Source of the DNA: Thamnocephalis sphaerospora
Lineage: Eukaryota; Zoopagomycota; Zoopagomycetes; Zoopagales; Sigmoideomycetaceae
Direction: 5' to 3'
NCBI GenBank assembly: GCA_003614735.1
Contig: KZ992497.1
Coordinates: 1-41,354, forward strand
Length of the DNA stretch: 41,354 nucleotides
The notes under the pieces are model-generated. The model ran no database searches, was not told the DNA's origin, and was given only the letters and a program-made list of their open reading frames with translations. The position numbers and the translations under genes are program-made. Shown here piece by piece: positions 10,591 to 19,725 of the stretch (positions within the stretch are counted from its first letter, which is position 1; every line of letters starts with the position of its first letter).

Positions 10591-11247
10591 CTACACGCAG
10601 GTGGCCGGGGGACCAGGCGCAAAACGTGGATTTACGCCATTCCATGGCTTCATGTTGCTTAGCGTAAACGACCTGCCGCTTGGCTGCAAGGTAACACTTG
10701 CATCGCTGAGTCTGCCAGAGTTTGGGAATATACTGACGTATATCCACCCCTGCGATGTCCTCGTCGTATAACCCACCACTTGCTCATCGGCATCGTCATA
10801 GTCGAGTTGTATGGCGGTGGTAACACCGTTGACACGCTGACCCTGAAAGTAATCCGTTATGTCGACGTAGAAAAGGCCACCAGAGTCGGTGCTTTGCAAT
10901 AGTATCACTTCGCGGACGAGCTCTCCATCAAAAGTTAGCATATCGGCGGCAAAGGTACGGCCTACGCTGTCCTTGTGATAGACGATGTGCGTGCCCGCCG
11001 GTTGCATAATGGCAAAGTCTGGGTAAAGCTGGAATTGGCCATTACTGTGCGCCTTTAGTGCAGCAAAGTCGTCTGGCGTAGCCGTTGAGCCTGGTTGTAA
11101 TGGTCGTGTTACGCTTGATGATGACACATTTGCCGTGATGGAGCGAGCAAGAGGCGGTATTGATAGGGCGCCGACAAAAAAACTGATAAGGGAAAGACTA
11201 GCAAGCGCGCCAATGACAGTGGCACAGGGCACAAGGGTGGAACGCAT
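10591..11247 (-). CDS. Secreted protein family member A (lineage-specific paralogue)
   Basis: A single-exon ORF of 218 aa from the ATG at 11247 (MRSTLVPCATVIGALASLSL), which begins with a signal-peptide-like stretch. It belongs to a four-member family in this window (A-D), recognised by FxxSPxFAIxQPxGTxxxYxK, here FQLYPDFAIMQPAGTHIVYH. The other shared blocks are a mid-protein ITDYxxGxxV motif (DITDYFQGQRVNG), an RTxxG strand (YTTRTSQGWIYV) and a C-terminal SFxLSNxxPWDG block (SFTLSNMKPWNG). It is cysteine-poor, and I know of no named domain. Secretion is inferred from the N-terminus, and the function is unknown. It is the most divergent copy: PWNG replaces PWDG and the tail differs. Confidence 0.78.
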   Translation of the reverse strand: MRSTLVPCATVIGALASLSLISFFVGALSIPPLARSITANVSSSSVTRPLQPGSTATPDDFAALKAHSNGQFQLYPDFAIMQPAGTHIVYHKDSVGRTFAADMLTFDGELVREVILLQSTDSGGLFYVDITDYFQGQRVNGVTTAIQLDYDDADEQVVGYTTRTSQGWIYVSIFPNSGRLSDASVTLQPSGRSFTLSNMKPWNGVNPRFAPGPPATCV

Positions 11248-11279
11248 GTCATGTATCACAATAGCGTTAGTCGCGACGG

Positions 11280-11289
11280 GATAGAGTGC
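11280..11289 (-). promoter_or_regulatory. Shared leader element upstream of secreted protein A
   Basis: GCACTCTATC on the minus strand, about 33 nt upstream of the ATG. It matches GCACTSNATC, which is also found just upstream of B, C and D. It may be an initiator or a conserved leader remnant. Confidence 0.4.
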
Positions 11290-12216
11290 AATGAATAGCA
11301 AAGTGGATAAACGTAATGATAGCTGTAATGCCCGGCAGAAAGCAGAGTATAGCGCAGACGATGCTACAATCAATGCAGTCCAGTCTATATTGTAAAGCAA
11401 ATGGCTGCACACGCGTAAATGACGTGCTGCTGATAGCGCTGAAAGCCGCATCGCCAGACGTGCTACCATCTGTGTTGTCGATACACCACAACGTGACCGC
11501 ACGCCTAATGCAGTCGGTATGTGGCGCAAGCGGCATACACACGGACCACGCTTTTGTGTTGATGAGGAACGGCGATAGAATAACCATCACTATCGTCGCA
11601 ATAAGTATCCATCGCAATATGCGCGTTGTGGAAAGCTTACGGGTTTAACGAAACCGAATATTTGCTGATTCAACTTTTCACGCACCAGCGACCCCACCAT
11701 AGAGCTCACTATTAATAAAAGTGTGCGATGTTGGGCAGCACGTTTGACATGCAAACCGCACCTGGCACTCGGATCGTCATGGTGTGGTGGATGGTGTGAT
11801 ACGCTTCAACCAAGCACCAAAAGTACATCGCTCAGGTACGCATACAAAAGGAAGTGACGCAGCGGATATGGTAGTTTATGGTAACCCAGGTGTGGGTAAC
11901 CCCACGATAGAGGCCATGAGGCGTCAAACGTGCCGCATGATTGCTCCACAGTGCTGAAGGGAAGCGCGTCTGGTCTGCTGGGAAACGCGCTATTTTTGAT
12001 ATACCACCAATGCCCAAATACAAATGGTCTCGAGGCTAACCTTTACGCAGCACTTGGATTGTCTGCAGTGCACCCATGTTGAAGACTGCGGTTGTCCAGA
12101 ATACAGACACTCTATAATGCAGCCAGGCCAGTTTACGCTGGCCTGCAAAAGCCAAAAGATAAAGACCAACACAACCCCTCGCAGCATCTAACCCCTCATC
12201 AACACCACGTGGAAAA

Positions 12217-12384
12217 TCACCTGTGTGCCATCAATTGCACAAGCACGGTGTAGCCACGCTTATCGATGGCCACCCGCTGCAGCTGGTAACCCACGCTGTC
12301 AGCGATTGAGCTGATCACATCGATATCAACTATGGCAACAACTGTTTGCGGCTTGTGATTCGCTTCATTCACTAGAATATACAT
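12217..12384 (-). CDS. Small unassigned ORF, 55 aa
   Basis: ATG at 12384 to TGA at 12217. The translation (MYILVNEANHKPQTVVAIVD...) alternates hydrophobic and polar residues like a beta-strand-rich segment and ends QLMAHR. It is too short and isolated to assign. It could be a remnant of a secreted-family copy, since a hydrophobic strand, an Asp-Ile-Asp step and a VGYQLQRV strand occur in roughly the order seen in A-D, but the similarity is weak. Confidence 0.22.
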   Translation of the reverse strand: MYILVNEANHKPQTVVAIVDIDVISSIADSVGYQLQRVAIDKRGYTVLVQLMAHR

Positions 12385-12473
12385 TGCTAATAATGCAATA
12401 TCAGCACGAGCCCCATTGCTTGTGCACGCTCATCGTCCAGTGCACTAAGCCGGCCAGCGTGGTCTAGAGCGCT

Positions 12474-13127
12474 CTAAGCATTGCCAGCTTCGAGGCTGGA
12501 CACAAACTTAATCTCCTTGCCATCCCACGGCTCTGTGTTGCGCAGCGAGAACGATCTGCCGCTTGGCAGTAGAACAACGTTTGCGCGGCTAGATCCGCTG
12601 GATTCATCAAAGTTGACAAGAATCTGGCCTTTTGCCGTCCGTATCTTGTAAGATGTAGCATTCTCCTTGGATGGAACATAAAATGGCTCGATCAGGGTAG
12701 GAATGCCACTGACCCTCTTGCCCTGCGAGTAATCTGTCACCTCGGCGCCGTAGATCTTGCCCGAAATTGGATCCGGCAGAACCCTCACTCTAAGAGAGGC
12801 TCCGCCATTACCATCAGAAAGTTTGATGAGCGATGTGTGGCCGTGATGGCCTTTACCATAATAGAGATACGTGCCCTCTGGCTTGATGACCGCAAAAGAA
12901 GGAGAAATCTGGATATGATTGACGCTGTAGTCGGCCAAAGCGGCAAGATCCTCTGCGGTGGCTGGCGCAAAGGACGCTTGTGATGCAATGGATGGCTGCG
13001 GTACATCTGGAACAGCAGAATCAGGCAAAGGGTGCACTGACAGAGCGTCGGAAAAGGTGCCGACAAAAGCAAGCGCAGCAAATGCGGTGATGGCGGCGGC
13101 AGTGCCGAGCAGAGAGGCAAAACGCAT
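12474..13127 (-). CDS. Secreted protein family member B (lineage-specific paralogue)
   Basis: A single-exon ORF of 217 aa. The N-terminus (MRFASLLGTAAAITAFAALA) looks like a cleavable signal peptide, and no other membrane helix is visible. Family motifs are IQISPSFAVIKPEGTYLYY, EVTDYSQGKRVSG, YKIRTAKGQILV and SFSLRNTEPWDGKEI, with the tail SSLEAGNA. It has no cysteine at all, unlike most small secreted fungal effectors. The function is unknown. The start at 13127 is favoured by the Met-Arg signal start shared by all four members. Confidence 0.8.
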   Translation of the reverse strand: MRFASLLGTAAAITAFAALAFVGTFSDALSVHPLPDSAVPDVPQPSIASQASFAPATAEDLAALADYSVNHIQISPSFAVIKPEGTYLYYGKGHHGHTSLIKLSDGNGGASLRVRVLPDPISGKIYGAEVTDYSQGKRVSGIPTLIEPFYVPSKENATSYKIRTAKGQILVNFDESSGSSRANVVLLPSGRSFSLRNTEPWDGKEIKFVSSLEAGNA

Positions 13128-13784
13128 GGTGTATGATGCAGTGCTGTGTAATTACGACAAAATGCGACGCGCAATGGATGTTGGCATGAATGGCTGCGGT
13201 GTAGGGCCGGATGCTGGGTGACGTGCAGAGCAGGCTGTACTGCGCCAAGGGTGCAGCGGCTTAAAAGCTAGGCGAGATGCACGCGCGCACACGTGCAAGT
13301 GCTGCGGTGACCCCGGCATATCTTGACACAGTACCCCCGCCTTTTTCATACATTCAATCGTGAATGCATGCCTAATGCAATTGAAGCTGGCATGCCCATT
13401 AGCTGTTTCACCGCCGACGGCTAGCTGTACTCCCAAATTGGAATAGATCTCGTTGGCGCGGCGGGGGCACCATAGAAACAAGGATGAAGCAACGTGCTTC
13501 TCTAACGTCGACAGCCCACGTTTTGCCCATGACCTCATTGATTTGGCCACCCACTGTGAAGCAAACACGGTTTACTATGCAAATCGATTGATTGGACGAT
13601 AGACAATTAAAGGTGGGCTAGAGTACTAGACACGCGATCCGTCGCCAATGCGTATGGATCAACATTGCCATGCCCAAATACGAGGTGGTGCTGCACCCGG
13701 CTCGCTGCACTCATGGCAAATGTGTTTGTCCGCGCATGCGCTTTGATAACGTGTTAAGGCGTTTGTTTGAAGCAATAAGCTGCA
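13128..13784. other. Intergenic between secreted proteins B and C
   Basis: It contains the GCACTGCATC element at 13135-13144 just upstream of B. The open frame at 13152-13568 (-) has no recognisable features. I see nothing else. Confidence 0.45.
13135..13144 (-). promoter_or_regulatory. Shared leader element upstream of secreted protein B
   Basis: GCACTGCATC on the minus strand, 8 nt upstream of the ATG. It is identical to the element upstream of secreted protein D. Confidence 0.4.
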
Positions 13785-14399
13785 TTAGACATTACCGGTG
13801 CTAGAGGCAGGCACGATCCGTATGCTCTTGCCATCCCATGGCTGTGCGTTGGCAAGTACAAAGTTTGCGTGTGCACCCATCGGCACCACGCTCAGGTCAT
13901 AGGATCCGGCAGCAGATCGCATCGGTGTAGCAAACGCATGTCCGCGCGAGGTTCTCATCATATAGGCTGCGACGCGCCTCCGCTCGCGATAGCCAGCGTA
14001 CTCGAATGCCAGCTCAAAGTTGTCGGCAGCGACCCCGCTATTCTGGGCAAAAGTGCGCACAGTGAGAGTGTCTGGCTCCTCCAAGCCGAAAGGGCGCCTC
14101 AGTGTCACCTGACGAACAATCTCATCGCTGGCAGTCAAAAACTCAATGTCCGTAATTCGATCATGACTGTCTTTCTTGTAAACGGGGCGCGTACCCACCG
14201 GCTGAACAATAGCAAAGTGAGGGGAAAACCGGAAATGGTCGCTTAGATACTCCTCAAAAAATGCTGGATTGTCCGGCGAAAGCAGAAATCTTTGGTCGGA
14301 TGACGGTAACGCTGACAAAGCGCTGACGGACAGGCCAACAAAGGCGAGGCCGGCAAGCGCGGTGGTGATGGTAGCACTGACTAGAGAGAGGACGCGCAT
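13785..14399 (-). CDS. Secreted protein family member C (lineage-specific paralogue)
   Basis: A single-exon ORF of 204 aa from the ATG at 14399; the frame is open upstream, but the MRVLSLVSATITTALAGLAF start gives a signal peptide aligned with A, B and D. Motifs are FRFSPHFAIVQPVGTRPVYK, YMMRTSRGHAFA and a C-terminal FVLANAQPWDGKSIRIVP. The mid-protein ITDYxxG block is degenerate, making C the shortest member. It has no cysteines in the mature part. It lies 743 nt downstream of receptor-like gene E in transcription order. The function is unknown. Confidence 0.78.
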   Translation of the reverse strand: MRVLSLVSATITTALAGLAFVGLSVSALSALPSSDQRFLLSPDNPAFFEEYLSDHFRFSPHFAIVQPVGTRPVYKKDSHDRITDIEFLTASDEIVRQVTLRRPFGLEEPDTLTVRTFAQNSGVAADNFELAFEYAGYRERRRVAAYMMRTSRGHAFATPMRSAAGSYDLSVVPMGAHANFVLANAQPWDGKSIRIVPASSTGNV

Positions 14400-15141
14400 A
14401 TTGTGTATCGTAATGCTGGGAAATAACGGTCGTGACAACTGATATTGTGACAAGCTATGAAAGTAGGATTGAGTGCAAAGCAAAGTGCGGGAGAAATGAT
14501 GCGGCAGCAAACCTTGTCATGGCTTTTAGCTGTGGCGCCTACACTACTGCTGCAGTACTATTCATCCTTTTGGAGTATTAAGGCGTGGACATGCATTTAT
14601 CGCAGTCATATGGAACAGCTGCTGGCGCAGAGGACGACGCACATTGGCCGTTTCTTGCTGCTAAGCATGGCACACGTTCAGTTTTGGAAATACAGCACGG
14701 TGAGCTTCTCCATTGATGAAACGCTCGCATGCATGCGCCACAACCCTCACGCTGCCGTCCTATTATTAAAGGCGACAAGGCAACCGAAAACAGGTACCGA
14801 CTACTTATTCTGGATAGCCGCACGATATGCAACACCAAACGGCAACGCACGAGCGTACTGCTGATCAGTGCAAAGATAGTGGAGATATCGCAAACAGCAG
14901 ATGCTAGCATAGCCACGGAAATAAGCCAAAGATGAAGCAGCGTCTGCCAGACAGTGCTCTCACATGGCAGTATTTCCATCGGCAATCTGCTAGCAAAAGA
15001 ATGACTTGCTGAGAGAGATAACAGTTGTCCGTCAATGGCTCCTTTCATGCCGGTCGAATAATGGTAAAAATGCATATAGTATGCTTTTGAGAAAGAATAC
15101 TTTGCATGAATATAGGCAAAAACGCATACATGTACAGTTTG
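14400..15141. other. Intergenic between receptor-like E and secreted protein C
   Basis: It contains GCACTCAATC (14467-14476, -) upstream of C. Two overlapping open frames on opposite strands occur: 14457-14864 (+), and a minus frame with an ATG at 14979 whose first 80 residues are hydrophobic (TLLHLWLISVAMLASAV). The latter could be a decayed membrane-protein exon, but I cannot support either as a gene. Confidence 0.4.
14467..14476 (-). promoter_or_regulatory. Shared leader element upstream of secreted protein C
   Basis: GCACTCAATC on the minus strand, about 68 nt upstream of the ATG. It matches the GCACTSNATC consensus seen before all four secreted family members. Confidence 0.35.
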
Positions 15142-16064
15142 TTAAGAAATGGCGCTGTAGCATATGGGAGTTTTTGAACCATACGACTGGCTTCTCTTGA
15201 GTGTGCTACTAGCAGCGCGTTTCTGCTGAGCAAGAAGGAGGCAGGAAGAAAGGTACCCTGGCCGCTCACATATGTTAGCACGCCTTTGCATAAGCTCAAA
15301 CTGCACCACAGGCACGCACAGTCTATAATATACATGTAAAACGAGTGCCCTCCAAGAAGCTGCAGCGCCATAGTAACTGCTGTGGCAACGTTGACGATAG
15401 CTGCGTAAAGCATATACAGAGTGCCTTCATGGCTTAGTCGCTTCCATGCATCTGATCCGTACCGGGAGTAGTTACCGACGACAACGTGGAGAAATGCCGC
15501 GGAAAAGAATAGGTTGATTGGTAGATCAAGTCCCAAGCGCAGCCATGGATAGTAATCGGGCGCAGTGCCAGTGCATCCATAATCAGTAGTCATAAATACT
15601 TTCACGTCCCGGAAGACTATGAAGAGCGGCACAAACTGAAATATGATCAGAGATATGCCAAGGTAGAGAATCAGCCGCGAATGCCCGTGAGCAACGTAGG
15701 CCTTCATAATGAGCACGGTGTCGGTACAGATGGTAGATATGGTTAGAAGCGGGCTGCAAGCCCACATAAACACCTGGCAGTTGACGCCAGTTGGAAGGGA
15801 GACGCAGGCCATGACGGCGCCAAATATCCCGCCTGAGGCTGCCTGTACAAGACAAATCCACCGTACTGACTGGTTGCAACGCAGAGCTACCAAATGTCCT
15901 GCATCCAGCGTGTTGCTAAGAAACGTCCAGAAGAACAGCACACCGACTACCAGCTGATAGCTCTGCCCTATGTAGCGGGCCATCATTTCTCGATGATCGT
16001 CTTTCGCCAGCATCACATAATCGAAACCCCCTATTGTACCTGGACCCATATGATTTTCAGACAT
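15142..16064 (-). CDS. Seven-helix receptor-like membrane protein E
   Basis: Exons 16064-15320 and 15257-15142 with a 62-nt intron (gtgcgt...cag) give 286 aa. At least six or seven hydrophobic helices are visible, for example YQLVVGVLFFWTFLSNTL, LILYLGISLIIFQFVPLFIV and NLFFSAAFLHVVV. It is paralogous to F at 18748-19725: shared blocks include ACVSL...C, STICTDTVLIMKAYVA, YPWLRLGLDLPINLFFSA and the splice-spanning YIIDW at the last helix. The conserved Cys pair and loop layout resemble a G-protein-coupled receptor, but I cannot match a named class. The short second exon encodes a Ser/Lys-rich cytosolic tail. Without splicing the frame reads on in a less conserved sequence, so the intron is supported by homology to F. 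Confidence 0.75.
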
Positions 16065-17028
16065 GGCGTGCCAACAAGGTTAGATAAGGGGTAAGAAGAA
16101 GACCAAAGGTGCTTGGTAGGCGTGTGTGGTGTAGGAATGAGGAGAGAACCGTACATGCGCCGTCAAAGCATAGCAGTGGCTATGGTGTAGACGCAGCGGC
16201 ACCGCTGCTACTAGTTTGCACCAATAGATGATGCAGCCGTACATCTCTGCAGCAACGCGTGTTAGTTATGCATGGCTACCACGCACCACTATCCAATCCG
16301 CTAGGCATGCCTCAAGCCCTCAAGTCAGATGCATAATCTATGCTTGTATTGCGCAATGCTACCGCACCATGCCTTTCTACTAGCTGCGTGCAGTATAGAA
16401 CCAGTTACTGGTTCCAAGAACGTGCTTTGTCACACGACGACTCGCTTACCAATTGCAGTGTCATTTGCACAGTGCTGGCGTGGTGCCCGGAAATCATGGT
16501 ACGCAGCATCATGCATTTTTGCACGACGAGCAACTGGTCTGCGAGCGTACGTATTTTCTCAAACGCCGTCTTTGTACGGCTGTTGTATATGCATCACAAA
16601 GCGCATGCAATGGATAGAGTGCACGTGGCGTTCTCTACTTTTGGTCGTGCGTGGTATGGCACGGAGAGGGCGGCGTCGCAGATTGTCGGGCGGCCTTCAG
16701 TCGCCTTTAGGGTGCGCTGAATATGCTCGCAAGATGTTTGCGCTGGCATTTGCAAAGGGTAGAGCGGTGCTCAGCCACCTTTGAAATGCCATCCCGCGTG
16801 TCAGTCGCTCGTCGATGCAGCATGTCGTCGTGTGTGTATCCAAGGCATTTGGTCGCTGTATCAACGCATTTCTACCATTGGCAATGATCTGGGCTACAAA
16901 CTGGTTTACTGGCATGTATATAGCAGCAAAGAGTCGATAAACTCTGTGATTTCGCCTGCTCTCATAGCCAAATGCGTGCACCCTTCGCTTATGTAAAGCG
17001 GCCAGAAAGCAGAATCCTAAAGCAGGCC
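16065..17028. other. Intergenic between secreted protein D and receptor-like E
   Basis: About 960 nt. Plus-strand frames at 16329-16784 and 16340-16720 overlap in different registers and match nothing. The part next to 16064 should be the promoter of E. I see no shared leader element upstream of E. Confidence 0.45.
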
Positions 17029-17685
17029 TCAGGCGTTGGCAGATTCAGAGCTAGGCACGATTGGTATATCCACACCATCCCACGGCACGATGTCGCTTAG
17101 TACAAATGCATCGCGCATGGAGGCCATGGTAACCTCCATTTCATACGACTCGTTGCTTTCGCGCACTCTAGCATTTGCGCGTCCCTTTGCTGTCCTCAGC
17201 GCATAGTATACAACTGCACCGTTAGAGTCGTCGTAAAAGGGGCAGACCGAGCTGGTGCTTGTGACCTTTTCTCCACGCGTGTAATCCGTTATGTCAAACG
17301 ACTCGATTTTGTTGAGGTCTACGTGTCTTAGCACCGCTACTTTGCGGGCCATCTCCCCAGCGCCGGTAATAAACTCGACATGAGAGATGTGACCGTCATA
17401 GCCTTTGTGATAGATGGGCCACGTACCATCCGGCTGAATAATTGCAAAGCTGGGGCTAAGCCGGAACTGACCGAGGCTGTAGTCATCCAGCGCCTCGAGG
17501 TCTAATAGAGTGGCTGATGCGGCCGGAAGCAACGGTCTGTTTGGCCTGCGAACACCAAACAAAGCAGATGGATCATTTGCTGGTGGCGGTATGAACCAAG
17601 CACTGGCAAGTGAGCCAAAGGTGACAAAGCTCGTGAGAACAACTGTGGCAGCTGCAGCTGCACGCGGTAGAAAGACGAGGCGCAT
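17029..17685 (-). CDS. Secreted protein family member D (lineage-specific paralogue)
   Basis: A single-exon ORF of 218 aa from the ATG at 17685 (MRLVFLPRAAAAATVVLTSF), which starts with a signal peptide. The family motifs are clearest here: FRLSPSFAIIQPDGTWPIYH, FDITDYTRGEKV, YALRTAKGRANA and FVLSDIVPWDGVDIPIVPS. One cysteine is present. It lies 1063 nt downstream of receptor-like gene F in transcription order, mirroring the E-C arrangement. The function is unknown; a secreted ligand or host-interaction protein is one speculative reading. Confidence 0.8.
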   Translation of the reverse strand: MRLVFLPRAAAAATVVLTSFVTFGSLASAWFIPPPANDPSALFGVRRPNRPLLPAASATLLDLEALDDYSLGQFRLSPSFAIIQPDGTWPIYHKGYDGHISHVEFITGAGEMARKVAVLRHVDLNKIESFDITDYTRGEKVTSTSSVCPFYDDSNGAVVYYALRTAKGRANARVRESNESYEMEVTMASMRDAFVLSDIVPWDGVDIPIVPSSESANA

Positions 17686-18747
17686 GCTGTCTATGCCAAC
17701 TCCTATGGCAATAGTAAGATGCAGTGCAGTGATGGTGGGTACGTGGGCCTGTGCAATGTAATGGGCAGAGTAGGCGGCGTCATAGCAGGTATGGTACAAT
17801 TTTCTCTATTTGAGCAGCATCAGGCGTTTGCATATGCGGCTGCGTGCACCTGTACTTGTAAACGTGGACAAATGCCCAATGCAACTAAGGCTCCCGTACA
17901 CGCAAACTATTTTATCGCCAACGCCAGTGCTACGATTCCAAACTAGAAACATGTTTTCATCCAAACACGTTGGAAAACAGTGCGCTGTGGGTCAGAGCGC
18001 ACGTGAAATCCCGAAAACGAGATGGCGGACAAGTTGGCTAAAGCGATTGTGGCGATACGTGGTCGACCCGATGATAAGCATATCTGGCGTCAGCCGTGCA
18101 GTACAGCGTCAATGGTAGGCCGGAAGACAATTCTGGACCCGCCCGACACCGCGACGATAGTGCAAATAGCGCCTAGCGAACGCGCAAATGATGGCTGTGC
18201 TGGTCACCCGGGTCATTCTCGCGCCACAAGTTGTGATGCGCGCATCTCGTCTTCTCCACTCTGGATCCGCCAAACGAGGCATCTAATGTACGCATTACCA
18301 TCGGCACCGATTAAAACGGCCCATGTGTACTGGCTTGGCAGGACAGGCAATGTCGCGCTTTCTCCGCATTGACTTTTGCTCCGCGTCGCACTCTTATACT
18401 ACATCTTTTGTTTTCAGCAATTATATCGGCCTATCCGTAGTGCGCCGCTTCACGTCCGCCAAACAATTTCACCCGCAACCTTGTCGAGAACACTTACAGT
18501 ACAACATTCTGCACCTGCCACCACATTAGAAAAGTTGCGTACCGCAGCCAGACATCTCCATTCATTGCCATTGTAACACTAGCATGACGACAAAGCCTTA
18601 GAGCCGATCATTTGAGCTTGCACGGTTTGCGCACATATTAGAAATAGCACACCGAGGGGTAACACACGGGGTAGCCTTTGCGCAAAACATCCACACATTC
18701 AGTCGCGTCGTAGGCAAAGCGGTACATCCAAGCATATCATACTGGGC
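17686..18747. other. Intergenic between receptor-like F and secreted protein D
   Basis: It contains GCACTGCATC (17718-17727, -) upstream of D. A 116-codon plus-strand ATG frame at 18022-18372 has no recognisable domain. Otherwise I see nothing. Confidence 0.45.
17718..17727 (-). promoter_or_regulatory. Shared leader element upstream of secreted protein D
   Basis: GCACTGCATC on the minus strand, about 33 nt upstream of the ATG. It is identical to the element before B and at the same distance as the one before A. Confidence 0.4.
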
Positions 18748-19725
18748 TTATTGCATGCGTTTAAACGTCTGGCGCTTGGTGCACACCTGTGCGCGCGTGA
18801 TCTCTTGCTGAGAACTGACAAATGCTGAGCGTATGCTTTCGTGCTGCCGAACAAGAAGCGTGGAAGTGACCACCCCTGTGTCAGATGCGCACTGCGTTAG
18901 CTGTGCGTTTCAAGAGGTATTGGCGGCCTAGGACTTACAGTCGATCAAGAAAAACATTTCGCTCAGTGGTCCAAACAGTCCGGTGGCGGTGATGAGTGCG
19001 CACACCAAGTTGGACAGTACGACGGCAAAAAGAAACACCACGCCTCCTTCGCCCAGTTTCCGCCAACATTTCCTGCCCAGACGCGTGTACTGACTGTAAA
19101 CAGCATAAAGGAACACGGCCGAAAACAGCAGGTTGATGGCCACGTCTAGCCCAAAGCGAAACCACGGAAGGTACGCTGGAAAAAGAAATATGCATGCCGC
19201 CTTTTCTGTGTTGAGCATAATGCTCTCCACCCATACGATCCAGATGACGGCCAGCTGAGGAGCCATCAACAGACCGCACACCCAGATGAGACGACGGTCG
19301 CGATTCTGCGCCGCGTACGCCTTGACAAGCAGGCAAATGTCGACGCAGATGGCAGACACGGTGATACCAAATGAGCAGACCCAGAGATTGATGCGGCAAG
19401 ACGTTCCGCCGGGAAAGATGGACGACAGGTTTACACAGGCTGTGATGACGCCCACCAGCGCCTGTATAAAGCAGGACCAATTGGCCCAGCTTTGCTTGCG
19501 AGTGTGAAGGAGACACAGTGCGCGCCATGTGTTTCGCAGGAATACATATGCCAGCACCGTGTTGATTGGCGTCTGAATGCCGTTGCTGTGTACGCAGTGC
19601 CGCGCGCTTTCGTAACTGCGAGGACGGGTCATAAAGTCCCAGACGGATATCTCGCCATCGGGATGATAGGGAATAAAGCCAGCTAGCCGTGGCAGCGCCA
19701 GACGCTGTGTCTCGTTGAGAAACAT
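18748..19725 (-). CDS. Seven-helix receptor-like membrane protein F
   Basis: Exons 19725-18939 and 18875-18748 with a 63-nt intron (gtaagt...cacag) give 304 aa. The start is the first ATG (MFLNETQRLALPRL); the frame upstream has only a TTG. Visible helices include CFIQALVGVITACVNL, LIWVCGLLMAPQLAVIWIV, INLLFSAVFLYAVY and VVFLFAVVLSNLVCALI. The final helix is completed by the second exon (LIDWVVTSTLLV), and a 35-residue basic tail follows. The intron falls at exactly the same codon and phase as in paralogue E (ID-W, phase 1). It looks like a GPCR-type receptor of an uncharacterised family, but the ligand and coupling are unknown. Confidence 0.77.

Larger units (their letters stand above)
11248..12473. 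other. Intergenic between secreted proteins A and B
   Basis: About 1.2 kb, AT-richer than the flanking housekeeping genes. It contains one small minus-strand ORF listed separately (12217-12384) and a hydrophobic minus-strand frame near 11267-11617 that lacks a convincing ATG. The region just upstream of A carries the shared GCACTSNATC element. Confidence 0.45.

Noticed and set aside
16329-16784. 151-codon plus-strand frame between D and E
   Set aside because: The composition looks random (many Cys, Trp, Arg), and a second frame overlaps it almost completely.
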